Source of the DNA: an uncultured Bacteroidales bacterium | GTDB lineage: Bacteria > Bacteroidota > Bacteroidia > Bacteroidales > Muribaculaceae | Assembly: GCA_902796035.1 (NCBI GenBank) | Contig: CADBNR010000001.1 | Location: forward strand, 1 to 64,000 | DNA: 64,000 nt | Reading direction: 5' to 3' | Part shown: positions 1-7,427 of the stretch, one piece after another | Layout: the number at the start of each line of letters is the position of its first letter | How positions within the stretch are numbered: position 1 is the stretch's first letter | The notes under the pieces: generated by a model | The model's database searches: none | What the model saw: the letters and a program-made list of their open reading frames with translations, nothing else | Told to the model about the DNA's origin: nothing | Position numbers and translations under genes: made by a program

Positions 1-7
1 ATGTCAT
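1..7 (-). CDS. 5' tip of an unidentified leftward gene
   Basis: An ATG on the minus strand occupies 7-5 and is preceded, four bases upstream, by AAGGAG (17-12), a good Shine-Dalgarno sequence. A promoter lies about 45 bases upstream. Only two codons (Met, Thr) are inside the window, so the product cannot be named. Confidence 0.4.
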
Positions 8-52
8 TGTTCTCCTTGCGGTTCCCGTGGTGTTGCCCCCGAAACGCGAATG

Positions 53-83
53 CAAAATTAGTACGTTTTTCAGCCCTTGTCAA
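53..83 (-). promoter_or_regulatory. Bacteroidota-type promoter for the gene at the left edge
   Basis: On the minus strand TTGAC (83-79) is followed, 20 bases after its TTG, by TAATTTTG (60-53). This fits the primary sigma factor pattern TTG...TAnnTTTG of Bacteroidota. Transcription would start near position 46 and read off the left edge. Confidence 0.6.
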
Positions 84-436
84 GTCCCTACACGATATTT
101 TTTCAAATTTCCTTTACTTATCCGTTTAATTCGTTGACTCTCAATCGAATTAATAAATGTTAATTTATATGTAATTATATTAATTTCAGGCAACAATTTT
201 ATAGATTGATAAGTTCATTCGGCTGTCGAGAAGCCGACGGAGATCATTTTTAACACTAAATACGATGTTGGGCACTCAAATTTTAATCAGGGTAACAGCC
301 ATCCAGTGCTTTCTTGAAGTATTTATATCAGCATATACATATATATGATCGCCGATCAACACATTATATTCAATCCATACATTATATATTATATATGGAG
401 ATCGGATAGGTGTAGATAAAAAAATGACGGATGGTA
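84..436. other. AT-rich intergenic stretch, no gene seen
   Basis: No credible reading frame or RNA gene was seen here. The stretch is strongly AT-rich, with runs such as TATATATTATATATGG near 383-398 and a short GATCGCCGATC palindrome near 346-356. GGGCACTCAAAT at 270-281 recurs exactly at 733-744 inside the candidate RNA downstream. Confidence 0.5.
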
Positions 437-467
437 TTGCAAATGTAAACCAAGAGTATTAATTTTG
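437..467 (+). promoter_or_regulatory. promoter of the candidate structured RNA
   Basis: TTG at 437-439, a 20-base spacer and TAATTTTG at 460-467 match the Bacteroidota promoter pattern. The predicted start is about 473-475. No long reading frame follows before the terminator at 793-824, so this promoter drives an untranslated transcript or a long leader of the nitroreductase gene. Confidence 0.65.
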
Positions 468-473
468 CGTTGT

Positions 474-826
474 AATGGAAAGCGAGGGAGCAAGAGAGCT
501 TCCTTAAGAATGAGAAATATCAGAAACGGGAGTCACGCCCAGGTGCATCGAGATTCAAGAGGGTCTGGCGGATGCTAAAGTGCGGACACCGAGTCAAGAT
601 ATCCCACATCAAAGCAAATTGGGAAACTCATCAAATTTATCAGAAATGCCGAGACAAGCTTATCAATTAATGGCGGGCCCCGCGCCGCAAGGCGTTGACT
701 CCCCGAGTCACAAGGCGGATTACAAAGATTGAGGGCACTCAAATCCTGTCGTTCGGAGTTTCGTCACATTCCTTTGGTGTGGATCTTTTAAGCCGGCAGA
801 CTTTCAAATGTCTGCCGGTTTTTTAA
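474..826 (+). ncRNA. candidate structured non-coding RNA or long leader, about 350 nt
   Basis: The stretch is bounded by a good promoter and a strong intrinsic terminator, and no frame longer than 32 codons is open. Hairpins visible by eye include TGACTC-CCC-GAGTCA (696-710), GATTGAG/CTCAAATC (728-745) and GGGagtcacgCCC (528-540). GAGTCA occurs at 530, 591 and 705, and only one TGACTC partner exists. I looked for landmarks of RNase P RNA (GAGGAAAGTCC), tmRNA (tag frame, ACCA end), SRP RNA, and the FMN, TPP and cobalamin riboswitches, and found none. It may be an independent small RNA or an attenuated leader for the nitroreductase at 871, which has no clear promoter of its own. Confidence 0.45.
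793..824 (+). terminator. strong intrinsic terminator
   Basis: CCGGCAGAC (793-801) pairs perfectly with GTCTGCCGG (810-818) across an eight-base loop and is followed by six T (819-824). It ends the transcript started near 474, 46 bases before the nitroreductase ATG. Confidence 0.85.
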
Positions 827-870
827 TTTCATATATAGTATAACCCAAAGCATAAACCTACACTAAGAAT

Positions 871-1623
871 ATGAAAAGCGTAAAGGAATCATTGCTGGAC
901 CGCACCAGCATCCGTCGCTACGAGCGCGAGCCGATACCTGCGGAGACCATGGAATTCATCCGCGCAGCCGTGCGCAACACCCCCACCAGCTACAACGGCC
1001 AGCAATTCTCCGTAATAGAGATAGACGACCAACCCCTGAAGGAGGAACTGTACGCCATCACCAACCAGAAACAGCTCAAGACGTGCAACCGTCTGCTGAT
1101 ATTCTGCTCGGATTACAACAAGATCTCGATGCTGGCACAGCACAAGGGAGTGGAGATGCCGGCGTTCTACGACACGATGGACGGCGTGACCATCGGCATC
1201 ATCGACGCCTCGCTGGCCATGATGAGCGCCGTAGTTGCCGCCGAGGCATGCGGACTGGGATGCAACTGCATCGGCTACCTCCGCACCGCCGACCCAAAAC
1301 GCATCGCCGAGCTGCTGCAACTGCCCAAGGGCGTGTTCGTGGTATGCGGTCTGGCACTCGGAATCCCGCGCGAACAGCCCGACCTCAAGCCCAAACAGCC
1401 CGAGAGCCTGGTGTTCCACCACAACCATTACCGCCACGACGACGAGCATATAATCGAAGAGCTTGCCGCATACGACAAGACCGTGACGGAATACAACCGG
1501 ACCCGCGCCGGAGGCACCACGACCAACGACTGGTGCAAGCATATCATAGAATATTACGACCACGCCATGAATTACCGAATCCTGCAATACCTTAAGGATC
1601 AGGGATATGACGTGAAATATTGA
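871..1623 (+). CDS. nitroreductase family protein (FMN-dependent)
   Basis: A 250-residue protein of the nitroreductase fold. These enzymes bind FMN and use NAD(P)H for two-electron reduction of nitro, quinone or flavin substrates in the cytoplasm. The N-terminal RTSIRRYEREPIP (about 12-24) is the family's FMN phosphate-binding start, and the TSYNGQQF block (about 39-46) matches the usual substrate and FMN region. Length fits the NfsA/FRP-like group, with a somewhat long C-terminus. The gene stands alone, between the candidate RNA and a bidirectional terminator. The physiological substrate cannot be read from the sequence. Confidence 0.85.
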   Translation: MKSVKESLLDRTSIRRYEREPIPAETMEFIRAAVRNTPTSYNGQQFSVIEIDDQPLKEELYAITNQKQLKTCNRLLIFCSDYNKISMLAQHKGVEMPAFYDTMDGVTIGIIDASLAMMSAVVAAEACGLGCNCIGYLRTADPKRIAELLQLPKGVFVVCGLALGIPREQPDLKPKQPESLVFHHNHYRHDDEHIIEELAAYDKTVTEYNRTRAGGTTTNDWCKHIIEYYDHAMNYRILQYLKDQGYDVKY

Positions 1624-1700
1624 CGATAAGAAAAATTTCAACGCAAAAAAGTGAAAAAAATTTTGCGTCCGATTAAACTAAACGCACAATTTTTACGTCT

Positions 1701-1760
1701 ATATAGTAGGTAATTGTCGCAGACATTGCCTAAATAGTAGAACAATGCTAAAGCGACAAA
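1701..1760 (+). ncRNA. candidate small RNA or 3' UTR element with two competing hairpins
   Basis: TTGTCGC (1714-1720) and CATTG (1724-1728) pair in a nested way with CAATG (1743-1747) and GCGACAA (1753-1759). An alternative hairpin TAGGTAAT (1707-1714)/ATTGCCTA (1725-1732) uses overlapping bases. A terminator follows directly. It could be a 3' UTR structure of the nitroreductase mRNA or an sRNA of about 100 nt; no consensus promoter was found just upstream. Confidence 0.35.
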
Positions 1761-1800
1761 ACGGGATGAAGGCCGAGGCCTTGCATCCCGTTTTATTTTT
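1758..1800. terminator. bidirectional intrinsic terminator
   Basis: AAAACGGGATG-AAGGCC (1758-1774) pairs with GGCCTT-G-CATCCCGTTTT (1777-1794), a 17-bp stem with one bulge. T-rich DNA follows on the plus strand (TTTTATTTTT) and TTTT on the minus strand. It separates the convergent nitroreductase and trmD genes. Confidence 0.85.
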
Positions 1801-1843
1801 ATCCATGAAATGTTGCAGGATTCGGATTCCAAATTTCCGACCG

Positions 1844-2530
1844 TTACTCGGGATTCTCGCCTAACAGGTCAGGTCTGAGGCGCCTGGTGCGTTCCAACGC
1901 CATGTCATAACGCCATTGCGCAATCTTGGCCTCATGACCCGACAGCAGAATCTCGGGTACTTCCCACCCCTTATAGACCGCCGGCCTCGAATACACGGGA
2001 GGCGCCAGCAGATTGTCCTGGAATGAATCGGACAGGGCCGACTGCTCGTCGCCGATCACGCCGGGAATAATGCGCACCACCGCGTCGGCTATCACGGCCG
2101 CCGGCAGCTCGCCGCCCGTCAGCACATAGTCGCCGATGGATATTTCCTTTGTAATCAGATGTTCGCGCACGCGCCAGTCCACCCCCTTGTAATGGCCGCA
2201 GAGTATGATGATGTTCTGCAGTAGCGACAGTTGGTTGGCCATTGGCTGGTCAAACTGCTCGCCGTCGGGTGTGGTGAATATCACCTCGTCGTAGTCGCGC
2301 TGAGCCTTCAGCTCCGAGATACAGGCGTCTATCGGCTGTATCTGCATCACCATGCCTGCCTCGCCGCCGAACGGATAATCGTCCACCTTGCGGTGTTTGT
2401 TGGTGGTGTAGTCGCGGAGATTGTGCACCACAATCTCCGCGAGTCCTTTGTCTTGCGCCCGCTTCAGGATCGAACACCCAATAAAGGGTTCGATCATTTC
2501 GGGCATTACGGTCAGAATGTCTATTCTCAT
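1844..2530 (-). CDS. trmD: tRNA (guanine-N1-)-methyltransferase TrmD
   Basis: TrmD uses S-adenosylmethionine to methylate N1 of G37 in tRNAs reading CNN codons, which prevents +1 frameshifting. At 228 residues it has family length. SPOUT trefoil-knot motifs are visible: [10 protein letters not shown] (111-120) and the SAM-binding [13 protein letters not shown] (131-143). The first Met fits, since [16 protein letters not shown] is the canonical beginning. It is the last gene of the leftward series and lies 39 bases after the inositol-phosphate synthase gene, probably on the same transcript; the more common rimM/rplS neighbours are absent. Confidence 0.96.
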   Translation of the reverse strand: MRIDILTVMPEMIEPFIGCSILKRAQDKGLAEIVVHNLRDYTTNKHRKVDDYPFGGEAGMVMQIQPIDACISELKAQRDYDEVIFTTPDGEQFDQPMANQLSLLQNIIILCGHYKGVDWRVREHLITKEISIGDYVLTGGELPAAVIADAVVRIIPGVIGDEQSALSDSFQDNLLAPPVYSRPAVYKGWEVPEILLSGHEAKIAQWRYDMALERTRRLRPDLLGENPE

Positions 2531-2569
2531 TATTAGTCTTTATACCTTAACCGACTCAGGTCCGGGACC

Positions 2570-3895
2570 TCAATCGATTTCTTCGTCAGCCTCGTAACCG
2601 CCCATTTCGCGGATGGCGTTCTTCAGCATGGTATACTGCTGGAACAGGTGGTTCACGGGCACCTCTCCCTTGGTATAGTCGTGCATCGGGCTCTTTAGGA
2701 AGAAGCTGAGGAACCGCTGGGTGCCCTTGCGTCCGGCACGCGCGGCCAGATCGCTCAGCAACACCAGGTCAAGACACAGCGGCGCGGCCAGAATCGAGTC
2801 GCGGCACAGGAAGTTGATCTTGATCTGCATGGGGTATCCCATCCACCCAAAGATGTCGATGTTGTCCCAGCCCTCCTTATTGTCGTTGCGAGGGGGATAA
2901 TAATTAATACGTACTTTATGATAATACTGCGTATCCTCGTCGTTGCCATGGCCGTAGAGGTCAGGCTGCTCCTCGGGCACGAGAATGCTTTCCAGCGTAG
3001 AGAGTTTCGACACCTCCTTGGTGCGGAAGTTGGCGGGTTCGTCCAGCACCAGGCCGTCGCGGTTGCCCAGGATGTTGGTCGAGAACCAGCCGCTCAGACC
3101 CAGACAGCGGGTGCCGATGATGGGCGCGAAACCGGACTTGACCAGTGTCTGGCCCGTCTTGAAATCCTTGCCGGCGATGGGCATTCCGGTCTTGTCAGCC
3201 AGCTCCCACATGGCGGGAATGTCCACTGTGGTGTTGGGAGCACCCATGATGAAAGGAGCGCCCTCCGACAATGCGGCGTAGGCGTAGCACATCGAGGGAG
3301 CGACATGCTCCCTGTCGTCGGCCTTCATGGCAGCCTCCAGGGCGGCCAATGAACCATGCACTTTCTCGTCGACCGGCACATACACCTCGGTCGATGCTGC
3401 CCACAGAACCACTACGCGCTCCACGCCCGACTCCTTCTTAAACCGGCGGATATCCTCGCGGATCTGTTCCGCCATGTCCCAGCGGTCACGGCACTGCTTC
3501 ACGTTGTCGCCGTCCAGACGCTTAGCGTAGTTCCTGTCGAAAGCCGCGGGCATCGGCTTGATCTTCTCCAGCTCGTCCCTGACGGGATTGATGTCCTTCT
3601 CCTTCAGCACCTCGGCGTTGATGGCGCTTTCGTATGCGTTGGCCGGATACACGTCCCAGGCCGCAAACTCTATATCGTTCAGGTCGGCCAAAGGCACGAT
3701 GTCCTTATAGTGCAGATATTTCTTGTTTTCTCCTTTGCCTACGCGAATCTTGTCATACTGGGTCATCGAGCCCACCGGCTTGGCCAGCCCCTTGCGGGTC
3801 ATCAGCACGCCGGTAATGAACGTGGAGCTTACCGCACCCAGTCCTACCACCATTACTCCGAGTTTACCATTGGGAGCCTTTGCTTTTGTTGACAT
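2570..3895 (-). CDS. ino1: inositol-3-phosphate synthase (MIPS)
   Basis: A 441-residue myo-inositol-phosphate synthase, which converts glucose 6-phosphate to 1D-myo-inositol 3-phosphate with internal NAD+ redox cycling. The Rossmann motif GVMVVGLGAVSSTFITG lies at about 13-29. Conserved family stretches include SGFAPIIGTRCLGLSGW and the C-terminal LDLVLLSDLAARAG with the MHDYTKGEVP block. It sits downstream of a nucleotidyltransferase, ATP-grasp, CDP-alcohol transferase and HAD set, which suggests that the inositol is made for lipid head groups rather than for storage. A promoter of its own lies at 4012-4043. Confidence 0.95.
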   Translation of the reverse strand: MSTKAKAPNGKLGVMVVGLGAVSSTFITGVLMTRKGLAKPVGSMTQYDKIRVGKGENKKYLHYKDIVPLADLNDIEFAAWDVYPANAYESAINAEVLKEKDINPVRDELEKIKPMPAAFDRNYAKRLDGDNVKQCRDRWDMAEQIREDIRRFKKESGVERVVVLWAASTEVYVPVDEKVHGSLAALEAAMKADDREHVAPSMCYAYAALSEGAPFIMGAPNTTVDIPAMWELADKTGMPIAGKDFKTGQTLVKSGFAPIIGTRCLGLSGWFSTNILGNRDGLVLDEPANFRTKEVSKLSTLESILVPEEQPDLYGHGNDEDTQYYHKVRINYYPPRNDNKEGWDNIDIFGWMGYPMQIKINFLCRDSILAAPLCLDLVLLSDLAARAGRKGTQRFLSFFLKSPMHDYTKGEVPVNHLFQQYTMLKNAIREMGGYEADEEID

Positions 3896-4011
3896 AGTTT
3901 GTTGTGTGTGTTATTGATAATTGTCTTATTGATTCTCGGCGAAACATCCGTTGCCGGAAAGGTCCGGGGCGCCTCCGGGGCATGCTTACCGCCGTATTTC
4001 GCATTTCGGCT

Positions 4012-4043
4012 GTAAAATTATACCCAATAGTCGAGACGGCAAA
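4012..4043 (-). promoter_or_regulatory. promoter of the inositol-phosphate synthase gene
   Basis: On the minus strand TTTG (4043-4040), a 17-base spacer and TATAATTTTAC (4022-4012) form a Bacteroidota-type promoter. The leader would be roughly 110 nt and contains GC-rich near-repeats (GGTCCGGGGCGCC, CCTCCGGGGC). This gives ino1-trmD a transcript separate from the upstream operon. Confidence 0.5.
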
Positions 4044-4167
4044 GGAATTAGCCCTCTATTTACGCCTTTTAAATCTTAAAGTTTCTTATCAATACCCGCT
4101 GCTAATTAATATTAGTTAATTTTATATCAACATCAGCTTGTTTTGTTAACTTAAGTTAATCAGGCAG

Positions 4168-4887
4168 TCAAAGCAATATGGCCTTCGCTTCCTCCAATGC
4201 GTAGATGGTGTTGGGGTGCGTCTGCGCGTCTTCCTCCTTGGTCCAGCCCTCTCCCTTGATCCACAGCACCTGGCAGCCCAGGCTTTCGGCCGGCTCGATG
4301 TCCTTGCGCAGCGAGTCGCCTATCACCAGTGTCTGTTCGGGCAGGATGCCCAACGATTTGACGCCATGCTCGAAGATGCGGGGATCCGGCTTGCGGATGC
4401 CCAACACCGCACTCTCTATGATGTCCTTGAAATATTTCCTGATGCCGAAATCCTCCAACACCGTCTCGATGTTGCCGTAGAAATTGGAAACCAGCACCAG
4501 CGGATATTTCTCCGACAGCACCTGAAGCACCGGTTCGGACGCGTGTACAGTCTTTTTGGCGAAGTCGTAGCATATCCGCGCTATCTCTTTCCCTTTCGTC
4601 TCCACCTCATCGGGCGAGAACAGCCCCTGCTGCACGAGCCACTCGAGTTCGATGCGCACCTTTATGTCCAGCATATCATGGAAATCGTGCGCCGGCAGTA
4701 TGTGGCGCGTCCTGGCCAGCTCGCGCTCGGCATATACGTATGCCTCGCGGAATTCCGCCTTGTCCACATCGACGCCGGCCTGCCGGTATCCGTCCCACAG
4801 CACCTCGCTCCAATGGCGTCCGCCGGTGTCGAGCGTACCGCCGTAGTCGAAGATTATTCCCTTTATCTTACTTTTGTCTATATTCAT
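4168..4887 (-). CDS. HAD superfamily hydrolase
   Basis: A 239-residue haloacid dehalogenase-like protein with a helical cap. Motif I is IIFDYGGTLD (11-20): the nucleophile Asp14 is present, but the second Asp of the usual phosphatase DxD is a glycine. Motif II (LVLVSNFYG), motif III lysine (GIRKPDP) and motif IV (VIGDSLRKD) are visible. Its start overlaps the end of the CDP-alcohol transferase gene by four bases (ATGA), so the two are probably translationally coupled. Context suggests dephosphorylation of a phosphoinositol intermediate or lipid. That is inference, and the DxG motif makes ordinary phosphatase chemistry uncertain. Confidence 0.8.
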   Translation of the reverse strand: MNIDKSKIKGIIFDYGGTLDTGGRHWSEVLWDGYRQAGVDVDKAEFREAYVYAERELARTRHILPAHDFHDMLDIKVRIELEWLVQQGLFSPDEVETKGKEIARICYDFAKKTVHASEPVLQVLSEKYPLVLVSNFYGNIETVLEDFGIRKYFKDIIESAVLGIRKPDPRIFEHGVKSLGILPEQTLVIGDSLRKDIEPAESLGCQVLWIKGEGWTKEEDAQTHPNTIYALEEAKAILL

Positions 4888-5825
4888 GGTTTCTGATTTT
4901 CAAGTTCCCTGATGAATGCGTTGCATATATGCTCATGTTTTACAACCATATACACCATCAGTATGTTCAGCACCGTCAGCTCGAAGGCGAAGTACAGCCA
5001 CGGCATACGGAATATCAGTATGGACACGAACAGCGCCAGCGAACGGGTGTTGAACGACAATATGTTGGTGTATTTCATCAGCGGCAGCGAAGCCCGGCGG
5101 AAACGTTCGCGGAACTCCACCGGTATGTTGTTGCCGTAGCGTTCGTGCAGCAGCCGGCGCAGTTTCTGCATCTTGGGCGTACGCGATTCCTGGCCCACGG
5201 TATAGTTGATGTAGAACAGCAGCACCAGTTTTCCCCAGGGCTGACGCCGCCACGACATCGTGCGGTATTTCTGCATCAGGGAGTCGGAGTTTTCCAGCTC
5301 GGAACCCTCAGGCCCTTTGACGAAATACAGATGGAACTGACGGTAATAGTCGGCCATTGCGGCCTGTACTCCGTGACAGATTCCGGTCACTACGGCCATT
5401 ACCCATATCACCCAGTGATGGGCCATGAAGAACTCGGAAGTGACGTTCTCGCGCAGACAGATGGCTATGTAAATGGCCGCAAACCATAGGTCGCCGCTCA
5501 CGCCGTCCAGTATGCGCCCTATGCGCGAGTACTGGCCGGTCATGCGCGCTAACTGGCCGTCGGCCGAATCGTAGGAATCGGCCCATACCAACAGCAGCAC
5601 GCCCAACAGGTTCCACCATATATTGTCGAAATAGAAGCATACGCCCGAGCCGATGCCAAGGAATATGGAGGCGATGGTGATGGCATTGGGCCTGATGCCG
5701 GCCTTGCGCGCCATCCTGGCCCACCAGTATCCGATGGGGCGGTAAAAGTGCAGGTCCCACCATTCCTCCGTATCCATCGACTTCAGCGACGACTGATACT
5801 CCTCGTTTTTATCCTTATTGCTCAT
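4884..5825 (-). CDS. CDP-alcohol phosphatidyltransferase family protein, likely inositol-lipid synthesis
   Basis: A 313-residue integral membrane enzyme with several hydrophobic segments. The family signature is at 86-112: D86-x2-D89-G-x2-A93-R94-x8-G103-x3-D107-x4-D112. These Asp residues bind metal and activate the acceptor alcohol. The last spacing is x4 instead of the usual x3. The family joins a CDP-linked donor to an alcohol such as inositol phosphate. The adjacent inositol-phosphate synthase and nucleotidyltransferase suggest that the product is a phosphoinositol lipid, or an intermediate made from CDP-inositol. It is ten bases downstream of the ATP-grasp gene and overlaps the HAD gene. 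Confidence 0.85.
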   Translation of the reverse strand: MSNKDKNEEYQSSLKSMDTEEWWDLHFYRPIGYWWARMARKAGIRPNAITIASIFLGIGSGVCFYFDNIWWNLLGVLLLVWADSYDSADGQLARMTGQYSRIGRILDGVSGDLWFAAIYIAICLRENVTSEFFMAHHWVIWVMAVVTGICHGVQAAMADYYRQFHLYFVKGPEGSELENSDSLMQKYRTMSWRRQPWGKLVLLFYINYTVGQESRTPKMQKLRRLLHERYGNNIPVEFRERFRRASLPLMKYTNILSFNTRSLALFVSILIFRMPWLYFAFELTVLNILMVYMVVKHEHICNAFIRELENQKP

Positions 5826-5835
5826 TCCAGAGTCG

Positions 5836-6711
5836 TTACTGTTGTTGTTTGATATGTTTTCTGATGGCTTTCAGCACGCTCCTGGCTATTGCCGGAGCGG
5901 CCTCGGCACGGCAGGGTGCGAAACTGGGCCAGTCGTTGAAGTCGATGATACTGATATGCCCGTGCTCGTCGACGATGCAGTCGCCGCCGTAAATGCGCAC
6001 GTCCATCAGATTTGAGGCGCGCTGACAGATGCCGCGCAACTCGTCCGGGTCGAAGTTGAAGCCCCGGCTCTTGCCATTAACCACTTCCCAACCATACTTG
6101 CTATGCCCCTCGTCGAAGGGATAGAACCAGAAGAAAAACGGTTCGTCCCGCACGCCGTAGAATTTCACAAGGTCGCCGACAAGATGACGGTTTATGACCG
6201 CTCGCTTTATGCCACGGTAATAATACTCGTGCAGCATTTCCTGAGCCTCCTCCGCATGACGGCAATAGGATATGTCCTCCTTGTGCATGGCGTGAAAATC
6301 GCCGCGTTTGATCCATACGCTGCCGAATCCTGCGCGTTCCAGCTCGGCGCGCACGTCCTCGTTGGTGTTCACTATCAGCGAATCCGGGTACGGGATGCCG
6401 TTGCCCAACAGCATACGCGTCATCTGCTCGCGCGTGCAGTTCTCGATGCCGAAGCCCGAGTTTATCACCAGCTTCCCCTGCTCCTCCAGGCTCTGCAGCT
6501 TGGCCACGGACTCACGCTCGCGGCACATGTTCAGCACCACGTCCTCGGTTATTTCCGCGCGTTGAAATTCATCTTCGCTGTACACGTTCACCTCGCAGCC
6601 GCGCTTGCGCAGATGGTCGGCCACCGCATTGAAGATGGCCGCATCGTTTCCGATATGGTTAGGCGAATATGCGCCGGCCCTCATCACGCCGGCTATCTTG
6701 ATAGCTGACAT
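5836..6711 (-). CDS. ATP-grasp domain protein of unknown specificity
   Basis: A 291-residue ATP-grasp-like protein, related in layout to RimK/D-Ala-D-Ala ligase enzymes, which form amide or ester-like bonds through an acyl-phosphate. Visible are a nucleotide-contact lysine in GSVWIKRGDFHAM (about 130-142) and the metal-binding C-terminal stretch DCIVDEHGHISIIDFNDWPSF (about 248-268), with Asp and Asn in the expected places. It overlaps the nucleotidyltransferase stop by one base (TAATG) and is followed by the CDP-alcohol transferase. It may attach an amino acid or other acid to an inositol-lipid head group or precursor. That role is inferred only from the operon. Confidence 0.7.
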   Translation of the reverse strand: MSAIKIAGVMRAGAYSPNHIGNDAAIFNAVADHLRKRGCEVNVYSEDEFQRAEITEDVVLNMCRERESVAKLQSLEEQGKLVINSGFGIENCTREQMTRMLLGNGIPYPDSLIVNTNEDVRAELERAGFGSVWIKRGDFHAMHKEDISYCRHAEEAQEMLHEYYYRGIKRAVINRHLVGDLVKFYGVRDEPFFFWFYPFDEGHSKYGWEVVNGKSRGFNFDPDELRGICQRASNLMDVRIYGGDCIVDEHGHISIIDFNDWPSFAPCRAEAAPAIARSVLKAIRKHIKQQQ

Positions 6712-7427
6712 TACTGTTTCTCCTCTTTAGTGATTTTTCTGGCCAGCTCCAGGTCAGAGGCGTGGTCCACGTCGATGGCCCGGCCTATGTCGAACGCCTT
6801 GAGGCGTAGCCCGTTCTCCACCAGGGCGCGCTGAAAATTGCGCATACGGCTCACGCCGGATTCCAGACACCCGTCCAGTACGTCAAGGGCCTTGTCGTCC
6901 AGCCCGTACACTCCGGCCGAGATATATTTCGGTTCCGGGTCCTTGTCAAGGAATGCGGTTATGTCCCTTCGGTCGTCCACGCGCACGTACAGCGGCTTCT
7001 CGTCGTCGATATACGTGGTCACGGCCATCATGCCGTCTACATCGGACGGGGCGTTCTGAAACGCCTGCACGTACTTTCCGAACTCCGCGGCGCTGAATAT
7101 GGTGTCCACGGTGGTGGTGATGAACCGCCCTTTCCCTTTAAGCATCCCGCCCAACAAGGCGAAGGTATGCATCGAGCTTGGGGTGACGGCTTCCTTCATA
7201 AAGAGGCGGAACGGCAATGTCGGCGCTATCCCGGCAAGATATTCGGCAGTCTCATGCCGCGTAGCGTTGGTCACGACTGCCACGTCCTCGGCTCCGAGTT
7301 CGCCGAATATGCGCATCAGGCGCCCTATCATCGGCTCGCCGTTCAGGTCCACCAGCGGTTTGGGCACCGAGATACCCTCCTCCGACAGGCGGCTTCCCTC
7401 GCCGGCAGCTATTACTCCGAAATTCAT
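6711..7427 (-). CDS. NTP-transferase domain protein, candidate inositol-phosphate cytidylyltransferase
   Basis: A 238-residue nucleotidyltransferase of the sugar-phosphate type. The N-terminal GVIAAGEGSRLSEEG (4-18) is the G-x-G-x-R nucleotide loop, VPKPLVDLNGEPMI (21-34) follows, and a metal Asp is probable in TTTVDTIF (about 103-110). Such enzymes make NDP-sugars or CDP-polyols. With inositol-phosphate synthase and a CDP-alcohol transferase in the same run, CTP:inositol-1-phosphate cytidylyltransferase is a reasonable guess, comparable to the CDP-inositol route of archaea. GDP- or UDP-sugar synthesis cannot be excluded. The start overlaps the pdxA stop by four bases. Confidence 0.75.
   Translation of the reverse strand: MNFGVIAAGEGSRLSEEGISVPKPLVDLNGEPMIGRLMRIFGELGAEDVAVVTNATRHETAEYLAGIAPTLPFRLFMKEAVTPSSMHTFALLGGMLKGKGRFITTTVDTIFSAAEFGKYVQAFQNAPSDVDGMMAVTTYIDDEKPLYVRVDDRRDITAFLDKDPEPKYISAGVYGLDDKALDVLDGCLESGVSRMRNFQRALVENGLRLKAFDIGRAIDVDHASDLELARKITKEEKQ

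Noticed and set aside
270..744. GGGCACTCAAAT at 270 and 733 as a pair of attachment sites
   Set aside because: Only 12 bases, no integrase, and nothing mobile between them.
474..826. RNase P RNA, tmRNA, 6S-like or FMN riboswitch identity for the structured stretch
   Set aside because: The conserved sequence blocks of these RNAs that I can recall are absent; 6S RNA cannot be fully excluded by eye.
3904..4119. 71-codon plus-strand frame in the ino1 upstream region
   Set aside because: It overlaps the ino1 promoter in the opposite direction and has no recognisable features.
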